Under the pieces are notes generated by a model that saw nothing but the letters and a program-made list of their open reading frames with translations, had not been told where the DNA came from and ran no database searches. Both the position numbers and the translations under genes were made by a program. From Azospirillum cavernae (GTDB lineage Bacteria; Pseudomonadota; Alphaproteobacteria; Azospirillales; Azospirillaceae), in NCBI RefSeq assembly GCF_003590795.1, contig NZ_QYUL01000005.1, positions 36,001 to 100,000 on the forward strand: a DNA stretch of 64,000 bases, in the 5' to 3' direction. Shown here piece by piece: positions 9,151 to 17,478 of the stretch. How positions within the stretch are numbered: the first letter of the stretch is position 1; every line of letters starts with the position of its first letter.

Positions 9151-9157
9151 CGAGATC

Positions 9158-10342
9158 TCAAACCCGTTCGACGGCGATCGCGGTGGCTTCGCCGCCGCCG
9201 ATGCACAAGGAAGCCACGCCGCGCTTGAGGTCGTATTTCTCCAGCGCCGCCAGCAGCGTCACGATGATCCGCGCGCCCGACGCGCCGATGGGGTGGCCCA
9301 GCGCGCAGGCGCCGCCATGGACGTTCACCTTGTCGTGCGGCAGATCCAGATCGCGCATCGCCGCCATGGTGACGACGGCGAAGGCCTCGTTGATCTCGAA
9401 CAGATCGACCGACCCGGCGGACCAGCCAACCTTGTCGAACAGCGTCTTCATCGCGCCGACCGGGGCGGTGGTGAACAGGGCCGGGGCCTGGGCGTGGTTG
9501 GCGTGGCCCTTGATCTCGGCCAGCACGCGCAGGCCGCGCTTGTCGGCCTCGCTGCGGGTGGTGACGATCAGCGCCGCGCCGCCGTCGGAGATGGAGGAGG
9601 CGTTGGCCGCCGTCACCGTGCCGTCCTTGGCGAAGGCGGGCTTCAGAGTCGGGATCTTGGCCGGATCGGCCTTCAGCGGCTGCTCGTCCTGGCTGACGAT
9701 CACATCCCCCTTGCGGCCCTTGACCGTCACCGGGGTGATTTCACCGGCGAAGAAGCCGCCCTCCACCGCCTTGCGGGCGCGGTTCAGGCTTTCAATCGCG
9801 AAGGCGTCCTGCGCCTCGCGGGTGAAATTGTAGCTGCCCGCGCATTCCTCGGCGAAGGTTCCCATCAGACGGCCCTTGTCATAGGCGTCCTCCAGACCGT
9901 CGAGGAACATGTGGTCCAACACCTTGCCATGGCCCATGCGGTAGCCGCCGCGCGCCCGGTCCAGCAGATAGGGGGCGTTGGTCATGCTCTCCATGCCGCC
10001 CGCGACCACCACCTTGGCCGACCCGGCCTTGATGACGTCATGGGCGAACATCACCGCCCGCATCCCCGACCCGCAGACCTTGGAAATGGTGGTGCAGCCC
10101 GCCGCCTTGGGGATGCCCGCCCCCAGCGACGCCTGACGCGCCGGGGCCTGGCCGACGCCCGCCGACAGCACGCAGCCCATGAACACCTCGTCCACCGCCT
10201 CAGGAGGCAGGCCGGAGCGTTCCAGCGCCGCCTTGATGGCGGCGGCGCCCAATTGCGGGCCGGTCAGCCCTTGCAAATCACCCTGAAACCCGCCCAGCGG
10301 CGTGCGGGCGGCGGCGGCGATGACGATGCTGTCGGTGGTCAT
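9158..10342 (-). CDS. Acetyl-CoA acetyltransferase (thiolase)
   Basis: 394 residues of thiolase family II. The nucleophile Cys90 sits in KVCGSGMRA, and the C-terminal motifs GGACALGHPIGASGAR and CIGGGEA supply the catalytic His and second Cys. It condenses or cleaves acetoacetyl-CoA. In this operon it probably finishes leucine catabolism by splitting acetoacetyl-CoA; an acetoacetate-activating enzyme is not next to it. A PHB-synthesis role (PhaA) is an alternative, but no phaB or phaC is nearby. A purine-rich AGGGA lies about ten bases before the ATG. Confidence 0.92.
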   Translation of the reverse strand: MTTDSIVIAAAARTPLGGFQGDLQGLTGPQLGAAAIKAALERSGLPPEAVDEVFMGCVLSAGVGQAPARQASLGAGIPKAAGCTTISKVCGSGMRAVMFAHDVIKAGSAKVVVAGGMESMTNAPYLLDRARGGYRMGHGKVLDHMFLDGLEDAYDKGRLMGTFAEECAGSYNFTREAQDAFAIESLNRARKAVEGGFFAGEITPVTVKGRKGDVIVSQDEQPLKADPAKIPTLKPAFAKDGTVTAANASSISDGGAALIVTTRSEADKRGLRVLAEIKGHANHAQAPALFTTAPVGAMKTLFDKVGWSAGSVDLFEINEAFAVVTMAAMRDLDLPHDKVNVHGGACALGHPIGASGARIIVTLLAALEKYDLKRGVASLCIGGGEATAIAVERV

Positions 10343-10396
10343 GCTGGTGGTCCCTTTTCCCTCGATGCTTCGCTTTGGCTTCGTGGTTGAACGCGC

Positions 10397-11569
10397 TTAC
10401 GCGGTTTCCTTGAACAGCTCGCGCCCGATCAGCATACGGCGGATTTCGCTGGTGCCCGCGCCGATTTCATAGAGCTTGGCGTCGCGCAGCAGGCGGCCCG
10501 TCGGGTATTCGTTGATGTAGCCGTTGCCGCCCAGCGTTTGGATCGCTTCCAGCGCCATCCAGGTGGCCTTTTCCGCCGAGAAGAGGATGGCGGCGGCGGC
10601 GTCCTTGCGGGTGGTCTCGCCCCGGTCGCAGGCCTTGGCCACGGTGTAGACGTAGGATTTGGCGGCGTTCATGATCGTGTACATGTCGGCCAGCTTGCCT
10701 TGCATCAACTGGAACTCGCCGATGGCTTGGCCGAACTGCTTGCGGTCATGCAGATACGGAATGACGATGTCCATGCAGGCTTGCATGATGCCCAGCGGCC
10801 CGCCCGACAGAACCGCGCGTTCGTAATCCAGGCCCGACATCAGCACATTCACGCCGCGCCCGACGCCGCCCAGGATGTTCTCCTCCGGCACTTCGCAATC
10901 CTCGAACACCAATTCGCCGGTGTTGGAGCCGCGCATGCCCAGCTTGTCGAGCTTCTGCGCCACCGAAAAGCCCTTGAAGGTCTTTTCCACCAGGAAGGCG
11001 GTGATGCCGCGCGGCCCGGCGGCGATGTCGGTCTTGGCGTAGATCACCAGCGTGTCGGCGTCCGGGCCGTTGGTGATCCACATCTTGGTGCCGTTCAGGA
11101 CGTAGCGGTCGCCCTTTTTCTCGGCGCGCAGCTTCATCGACACCACGTCCGACCCGGCGTTCGGCTCCGACATCGCCAGGGCGCCGATGTGTTCGCCGGA
11201 AATCAGCTTGGGCAGATAGCGGCGCTTCTGCTCTTCGGTGCCGTTCTTGCGGATCTGGTTGACGCAGAGGTTGGAGTGCGCGCCGTAGCTGAGGCCCACC
11301 GACGCCGACGCGCGGGAGACCTCCTCCATCGCGACGACATGCTCCAGATAACCCATGGCGGCGCCGCCATACTCCTCGTCCACGGTCACGCCGAGGATGC
11401 CGAGGTCGCCCATCTTGCGCCACAGATGGTTGGGGAATTCGTTGGAGCGGTCGATCTCGGCGGCCAGCGGAGCGATTTCGGCGGCGGCGAAGTTCCGCAC
11501 CGATTCACGCAGCATGTCGGCGGTTTCGCCAAGGTCGAAATTCAGGCTGGGGTACTGGTTGGACAGCAT
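10397..11569 (-). CDS. liuA: Isovaleryl-CoA dehydrogenase
   Basis: 390 residues. It has AMSEPNAGSD and WITNGPDAD (FAD and substrate loops) and, typical of isovaleryl-CoA dehydrogenase, the catalytic Glu in DYERAVLSGGPLGIM rather than near the C-terminus, where the usual Glu is replaced (EIGAGTSEIRR). It converts isovaleryl-CoA to 3-methylcrotonyl-CoA and reduces ETF. The start MLSNQYPSL follows an excellent AGGGGAG site; a frame 14 codons longer has none. It is the first gene of the catabolic block and is separated from the upstream ligase by a repeat, so it may have its own promoter. Confidence 0.93.
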   Translation of the reverse strand: MLSNQYPSLNFDLGETADMLRESVRNFAAAEIAPLAAEIDRSNEFPNHLWRKMGDLGILGVTVDEEYGGAAMGYLEHVVAMEEVSRASASVGLSYGAHSNLCVNQIRKNGTEEQKRRYLPKLISGEHIGALAMSEPNAGSDVVSMKLRAEKKGDRYVLNGTKMWITNGPDADTLVIYAKTDIAAGPRGITAFLVEKTFKGFSVAQKLDKLGMRGSNTGELVFEDCEVPEENILGGVGRGVNVLMSGLDYERAVLSGGPLGIMQACMDIVIPYLHDRKQFGQAIGEFQLMQGKLADMYTIMNAAKSYVYTVAKACDRGETTRKDAAAAILFSAEKATWMALEAIQTLGGNGYINEYPTGRLLRDAKLYEIGAGTSEIRRMLIGRELFKETA

Positions 11570-11700
11570 GGGCGTATCGCTCCCCTCAACAATCATCCGT
11601 TCGTTGACCATACGTTACCGTATGGCGATGCGTGTGGCAAGAGGCGACGGATTGCAGCCGCCGCAAATCTGCTGGTCGTATGGGGGAGTTGTTGCGGATT

Positions 11701-11806
11701 GCCCCCTCCCTAGCCCTCCCCCGCTGTTAAGCGGGAGAGGGGACTGCCGCCGCCCTTCCTCAAGGCCCCCTCTCCCGCGTGAGCGGGGGAGGGGCGGGGA
11801 GGGGGC
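11701..11806. repeat. GC-rich double-hairpin intergenic repeat, copy 2
   Basis: The left unit GCCCCCTCCC...CCCGC-loop-GCGGG...AGAGGGG (to 11742) is mirrored by the right unit CCCCCTCTCCCGC...GCGGGGGAGG...GGAGGGGGC (to 11806). The two are near reverse complements, so the whole element is an imperfect palindrome made of two hairpins. It lies between liuA and the PaaK-like ligase gene. Confidence 0.8.
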
Positions 11807-11823
11807 GAGACTGAAGCGTTCGA

Positions 11824-13053
11824 TCACCCCCGCGCGTCGTCGATCACCTTGCCGTCGTTCGGCAACCCGCCCGGCGCGACGAACTCGACGACGCCCTTCA
11901 GTTTGGTGATGGCGGTCAGGCTGTCGCGGATCGCGGCGGCCAGCGCCTCGCCGGACTCCGCCGCTTCGCAGCGCAGGGTCATGGTGTCGCTGGCGTCCTG
12001 CCGCCCGACGACCAGCCGAGCCTTGCCCACTTGCGGATGGCGGCGCAGCACGTCGGCGATCTGGGACGGGTGGACGAACATGCCCTTGATCTTGGTGGTC
12101 TGGTCGGCGCGGCCCATCCAGCCCTTCAGCCGCATGTTGGTGCGACCGCAGGGGCTGGTTCCGGGCAGAACCGCCGACAGATCGCCGGTGGCGAAGCGGA
12201 TCAGCGGATAGGCCGGGTTGAAGATGGTGACGACCACCTCGCCGACCTCGCCCTCGGCCACCGGATCGCCGGTGCCGGGGCGGACGATTTCAATGATGGC
12301 GCCCTCATCCACCACCAGACCGGCGCGGGCCGGGGTCTCATAGGCGACGATGCCGAGATCGGCGGTGCCATAGCTCTGATAGACGTCCACCCCGCGCGCC
12401 TCGTAGAAGGCCCGCGCGTCGGGCAGATAGGGGCCGCCCGACACGTTGCCGATGCGGATCGAGGAGCCATCCAGCCCCAGCGCGTCGGCCTTTTCCAGAA
12501 TGATCTTCAGGAAATCCGGCGTGCCGATGTAGCCCCTGGGCTTGAGATGGGCGATCACCTGGGCTTGGGTTTCGGTGTTGCCGGTGCCCGCTGGGATGAC
12601 GGCGCAGCCGATGGCGTGGGCGCCCGTCTCGAACATCGACCCGGCGGGGGTCAGGTGATAGGCGAAGCAATTGTGCGCCAAATCGCCCGCCCGGAAGCCC
12701 GAGGCGAATAGCGCCCGCGCGCTGCGCCAGGGATCCTTGCCATGCGGTTCCGGGTCGTGGATCGGGCCGGGGGAGGCGAAGACGCGGGCCAGCCGCCCAA
12801 TCTCCACCGCCGCCAGACCGCCAAAGGGCGGGGCCGCCTGTTGCAGGGCGATCAGGTCCGATTTGCGCGTGACCGGCAGGGACGCCAGCGCGGCGCGGTC
12901 GCGGATCGCGGCGGGATCGACCTCGGCCAGAATCCGGGTGAAGTGCGGCGCGGCGGCCTTGGCGTGGGCGAGATGGGCGGGCAGGGCCGCGAACAGCGCG
13001 GCCTCGCGCTGGTCGGAGGAACGCGTTTCGAGGTCGTCGTAGAAATCGGTCAT
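11824..13053 (-). CDS. AMP-dependent carboxylate-CoA ligase, phenylacetate-CoA ligase-like
   Basis: 409 residues of the PaaK branch of adenylate-forming enzymes. The segments FNPAYPLIRFATGDLSAVL, YQSYGTADLGIVAYET, GWMGRADQTTKIKGMFVHP and the C-terminal PNDGKVIDD are characteristic. Such enzymes make an acyl-adenylate and then an acyl-CoA from an aryl or short-chain acid. It is last in the LivGHMF-type cluster, so it probably activates an imported carboxylic acid. Substrate unknown. The ribosome-binding site is weak (GGACGA), which may mean low expression or coupling to upstream translation. Confidence 0.85.
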   Translation of the reverse strand: MTDFYDDLETRSSDQREAALFAALPAHLAHAKAAAPHFTRILAEVDPAAIRDRAALASLPVTRKSDLIALQQAAPPFGGLAAVEIGRLARVFASPGPIHDPEPHGKDPWRSARALFASGFRAGDLAHNCFAYHLTPAGSMFETGAHAIGCAVIPAGTGNTETQAQVIAHLKPRGYIGTPDFLKIILEKADALGLDGSSIRIGNVSGGPYLPDARAFYEARGVDVYQSYGTADLGIVAYETPARAGLVVDEGAIIEIVRPGTGDPVAEGEVGEVVVTIFNPAYPLIRFATGDLSAVLPGTSPCGRTNMRLKGWMGRADQTTKIKGMFVHPSQIADVLRRHPQVGKARLVVGRQDASDTMTLRCEAAESGEALAAAIRDSLTAITKLKGVVEFVAPGGLPNDGKVIDDARG

Positions 13054-13085
13054 GGTCGTTCGTCCGTTCAGGGGTCGCCCGCGTT

Positions 13086-13201
13086 GCCCCCTCCCCGGCC
13101 CTCCCCCGCCGAATGGCGGGAGAGGGGGATCGGAGTCGTGTCAGAAGAATGCGGCGTCGATTCCCTCTCCCGCGTCAGCAGGGGAGGGTTAGGGAGGGGG
13201 C
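13086..13201. repeat. GC-rich double-hairpin intergenic repeat, copy 3
   Basis: Same design as the copies at 9007 and 11701: GCCCCCTCCCC...CCCCCGCC-loop-GGCGGGAGAGGGGG, then an inverted partner CCCTCTCCCGCGT...GGGAGGGTTAGGGAGGGGGC. It separates livF from the PaaK-like gene and may attenuate or stabilise the mRNA of the long operon. Confidence 0.8.
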
Positions 13202-13226
13202 AGGCGCAAGAACGCCCCCGCCCCGT

Positions 13227-14084
<858 letters not shown>

Positions 14085-14161
14085 GCGGCACCTGACGAGG
14101 GGAAATAGGCGGGAACCCCCCTTCCGCCATCGCGGACGGAAGGGGGATGGTCAGAGCGGGC

Positions 14162-15442
14162 TTACCAGCCGAGCCATTCCGGCTTGCGCGGCACGTCCAC
14201 GGTGGAGATCTTCTCCAGCTTGATCGCGCCGGACTTGACCAGATCGGCGACGCTGGCCCCGGTGTCCGCCGCGACCGAGGCGCGGTAGATGTTGACCGCC
14301 GTCATGCCGCGATGATCGGTGTCCGTCCAGGTCGAGGGGATGCAAACGCCCTCAAGCCCGGCGGGAACCCAATCCTTCTTCTGGTACATCGCCTTGCGGA
14401 TGTTCGGGCCGGTGACGCCGCCGTTCTTGGCGGCCCAGTCCATCGCTTCCTTCATGTAAAAGGCGGTGCAGACGCCCGCCATGTAATGCACCGGGCGGTA
14501 GGCGGTTCCGGCGGCGTCGGAGATCTTGGAGATCTCCTTCATCATCGCCATGCCGGGCGCGCTGCCCGCCCAGGTGACGGCGGTGCGCAGCGGGAACACC
14601 ACGCCGTCGGCGGCGGCGCCGGCGGCCTTGGCGGCGTTTTCGTCCATGCCCCAGACGTTGCCCATGAACTGAACCTTGGCGCCGACCGTCTGGCAGGCCT
14701 TCAGCACCGAGATGTTCGACCCGGCGGTGTTGCCGAGATAGGCGTAATTGACGCCGGATTCCTTCAGCGTCAGACATTGGGCGGTGTAGTCGCCCGGCGT
14801 CAGCGCGAACTGGACCGCCGGAAGCACGTCAAAGCCAAGCTCCTTGGCGAGCTGCTCGCCCGCGTCCTTCGGCGCGTTGGGGTAGGGGTGGTTGGCCCCC
14901 ATATGGACGTATTTCGGTTTGCCCGAACCGCCCTTCTTCTTCCAATCCTCCGCCGCCCAGGTCAGCATGCCGCGCAGGCTGTCGGAGTAGGACGGGCCGT
15001 AGAAGAAATTGTAGGGGGCGGGCTTCGAGCCGTGCGTGCCCTTGCCCGTCGGGTCGGTCAGATGGCCGGAGTAGGAGCCGGAATAGGCCGGGATCTCATC
15101 CTTGCCGACGAAGGCGGTGAGCGCCTCGGTGTCCGCCGTGCCCCAGCCCTGGAGCGCGGCGATCTTGTCGCTGCCCGACGACCATTTCTTGTACTGGCTG
15201 ATGGCGCGCGGGGCCTGATAGCCGTAATCGACCGAATCCACAGCCAGCTTGACGCCGTTCACGCCGCCCTTGCTGTTGATGTAGGCCAGCGCGTCGGACA
15301 CGCCCTGCGCGTAGGGAACGCCCACGTCCGACGTGCCGCCGGACTGGTCGGCGAGATGGCCGACCGGAATGTCGGCGCTGGCCGTGACGGTGGTCGCCAG
15401 CAGCATGGCGGCGGAGGCGAACAGCGCGGTTTTGATGCTCAT
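14162..15442 (-). CDS. Periplasmic substrate-binding protein of a Liv-type ABC importer
   Basis: 426 residues with a Sec signal peptide (SIKTALFASAAMLLATTVTASA, cleaved before DIPVGHL). The mature protein has the type I periplasmic fold, with ADQSGGTSDVGVPYAQG at the ligand-binding edge. It belongs to the family found beside acyl-CoA ligase genes rather than to classical LivJ/LivK. The ligand is probably a carboxylic or aromatic acid, possibly a branched-chain compound; sequence alone does not decide. The gene lies after livM with 54 bases between them, and the gap before livF is 77 bases. Confidence 0.88.
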   Translation of the reverse strand: MSIKTALFASAAMLLATTVTASADIPVGHLADQSGGTSDVGVPYAQGVSDALAYINSKGGVNGVKLAVDSVDYGYQAPRAISQYKKWSSGSDKIAALQGWGTADTEALTAFVGKDEIPAYSGSYSGHLTDPTGKGTHGSKPAPYNFFYGPSYSDSLRGMLTWAAEDWKKKGGSGKPKYVHMGANHPYPNAPKDAGEQLAKELGFDVLPAVQFALTPGDYTAQCLTLKESGVNYAYLGNTAGSNISVLKACQTVGAKVQFMGNVWGMDENAAKAAGAAADGVVFPLRTAVTWAGSAPGMAMMKEISKISDAAGTAYRPVHYMAGVCTAFYMKEAMDWAAKNGGVTGPNIRKAMYQKKDWVPAGLEGVCIPSTWTDTDHRGMTAVNIYRASVAADTGASVADLVKSGAIKLEKISTVDVPRKPEWLGW

Positions 15443-15496
15443 CCTGCGTTACTCCCTAGATGGTTTTGTTCGTTGCAAGCGCTGGATCGGAACCGA

Positions 15497-16570
15497 TCAG
15501 TGCGAGAAGGGGTAGAGCTTCCAGTAGGCTTTGATTTGCTTCCAACGGTGGGCCAGCCCGTCCGGCTCGAACACCAGGAACAGAATGATGACGAGACCGA
15601 CCGACATTTCGCGCAGGAAGGCGATGTTGTCCTTCAGGTTCAGCGCGGTGTCGATGGCGGTGCCGCTGACCAGCTTGCTGGCCGCCTGCATCAGTTCGGG
15701 CAGCAGGACCATGAAGGCGGTGCCCATCAGCGTCCCCATGATCGACCCCAGACCGCCGATGATGATCATGCCCAGGAATTGGATCGAAAAGACGATGGTG
15801 AAGCCCTCGACCGACACGAATTGCAGGTAGTGGGCGTAGAGCGCGCCGCCGATCCCGGCGTAGAAGGCGGAGATGCCGAAGGACATCGTCCGGTATTTGG
15901 TCAAATTGATGCCCATGATCTCGGCGGAGAGATAATGGTCGCGCACCGCCACCAGGGCGCGCCCGTCGCGCGTCCGCATCAGGTTGGTGCCGAGAATATA
16001 CATCACCACCATGGCGACCAGCACGACGTAGAAGTAACGCTCGTCGGTGTCGAAAGCGAAGCCGAAGATGGTCAACGGCTCGGCGATGGTGCCGTTGGTG
16101 CCGCCGGTGAACCAGTCGGCGCGGGCAAAGAAGTCTTGCAGGATGTATTGGGCCGCCAAGGTGGCGATGGCCAGATACAGCCCCTTCAACCGCGCGGCGG
16201 GCATGCCGAAGATCAGCCCGACGCCGGTCGTCAACACGCCCGCCAGCGGGATGGCGAGGAAGACCGGAACGCCCCAGCGGTTGTTCAGCCAGGCCGAGGC
16301 GAAGGCGCCGAAGCCGAAGAAGGCGGAATGGCCGATGGAGATCTGGCCGGTGAAGCCGACCAGGATGTTCAGGCCAAGCGCGGCGATGCCGAGATAACCA
16401 ATCTGGATCAGCAGGCTGAGCCAATAGCGGTCCATGAAGGCCGGGCAGGCCAGCAGAAGAACCACGCCAAGGATTGCGAAGTTGCGGCTGGTGACGGTCG
16501 GGAAAATCGTGGTGTCGGTCCCGTAGGACGTCTTGAAATCACCACTGGGAATGATGCTGACGTTCGCCAT
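15497..16570 (-). CDS. livM: Branched-chain-type ABC transporter permease (LivM)
   Basis: 357 residues with about ten transmembrane segments. The LivM signature GYLGIAALGLNILVGFTGQ and the coupling loop RDHYLSAEIMGINLTKYRTM are present. It pairs with LivH in the inner membrane. The N-terminus carries about 35 extra polar residues before the first helix (starting near FAILGVVLLLACPAF). A GAGG site lies five bases before the ATG. It starts seven bases after livH. Confidence 0.93.
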   Translation of the reverse strand: MANVSIIPSGDFKTSYGTDTTIFPTVTSRNFAILGVVLLLACPAFMDRYWLSLLIQIGYLGIAALGLNILVGFTGQISIGHSAFFGFGAFASAWLNNRWGVPVFLAIPLAGVLTTGVGLIFGMPAARLKGLYLAIATLAAQYILQDFFARADWFTGGTNGTIAEPLTIFGFAFDTDERYFYVVLVAMVVMYILGTNLMRTRDGRALVAVRDHYLSAEIMGINLTKYRTMSFGISAFYAGIGGALYAHYLQFVSVEGFTIVFSIQFLGMIIIGGLGSIMGTLMGTAFMVLLPELMQAASKLVSGTAIDTALNLKDNIAFLREMSVGLVIILFLVFEPDGLAHRWKQIKAYWKLYPFSH

Positions 16571-16577
16571 TTTGGCC

Positions 16578-17465
16578 TCACACGCGCTCGATGTCTTTGG
16601 TGCCGAACAGGCCGTACGGCTTCACCATCAGGATGGCGATCAGGACGTAGAAGGGGGCGATTTCATACATGTTCCCCCAGTTCAGCCATTGGCTGTCCAC
16701 ATAGTGCGCCATGTTCTCCAGCACGCCGACGATCAGGCCGCCGATGACCGCGCCGATGATGCTGTCCAGCCCGCCCAGAATGACCGCCGGAAACACCTTG
16801 ATGCCGAAGAAGGAGAGGGCCGACGACACGCCGTTGACCACACCGACGGTCACGCCCGCCACTGCCGACACCATGGCGGAGATCGCCCAGCTCATCGCGA
16901 ACATCTGGCGCACCGAAATGCCGAGCGATTGGGCCACCTGCTGGTCGAAGGCGGTCGCCCGCATCGCCAGACCCAGGCGCGAGTATTTGAAGAACCAGCC
17001 GAAGCCCGCCATGATGAGGATCGATATGCCCAGCGAGACGACGTAGACCGTCTGCACCTGCAAGCCGAAAACGTCGAGCGTCGGGCTGGCGAAGATTTGC
17101 GGGAAGGGCTTGGCGAAGACGCCGAACATCCATTTCATCGCCGCCTGGAAGACGATGGACAGGCCAATCGTCACCATGATGACGGAGATGATCGGCTCGC
17201 CAATCATCGGGCGCAGCACGACGACCTGAAGCACGACGCCGAAGATCAGCATGAAGACCAGCGTGATCGGAAAACCGATCCAGAAGGGCAACTGCCAGGA
17301 GGTCAGCAGCCACCAGCAGGTCCATGCCCCGATCAGCAAAAATTCGCCCTGGGCGAAGTTGACGATGCGGCTGGCCTTGTAGATCAGCACGAACGACATG
17401 GCGACCACGCCGTACAGCGCGCCGACGATCAGGCCGTTGACGAGAAGTTGGAAGAGAAGGGTCAT
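16578..17465 (-). CDS. livH: Branched-chain-type ABC transporter permease (LivH)
   Basis: 295 residues with eight or so membrane helices and the LivH pattern: NGLIVGALYGVVAMSFVLIYKASRIVNFAQGE is split over the first two helices, and the coupling loop MRATAFDQQVAQSLGISV is near residue 170. It forms the membrane channel with LivM. AAGGGG precedes the ATG by nine bases. It lies between the acyl-CoA ligase gene and livM, an order seen in importer/ligase clusters. Confidence 0.93.
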   Translation of the reverse strand: MTLLFQLLVNGLIVGALYGVVAMSFVLIYKASRIVNFAQGEFLLIGAWTCWWLLTSWQLPFWIGFPITLVFMLIFGVVLQVVVLRPMIGEPIISVIMVTIGLSIVFQAAMKWMFGVFAKPFPQIFASPTLDVFGLQVQTVYVVSLGISILIMAGFGWFFKYSRLGLAMRATAFDQQVAQSLGISVRQMFAMSWAISAMVSAVAGVTVGVVNGVSSALSFFGIKVFPAVILGGLDSIIGAVIGGLIVGVLENMAHYVDSQWLNWGNMYEIAPFYVLIAILMVKPYGLFGTKDIERV

Positions 17466-17478
17466 GGCTGGCGTCCCC

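Noticed and set aside
7625..10390. A 921-codon plus-strand frame opposite liuB, the dehydrogenase and thiolase genes
   Set aside because: It runs through a double-hairpin repeat and three real genes; composition artefact.
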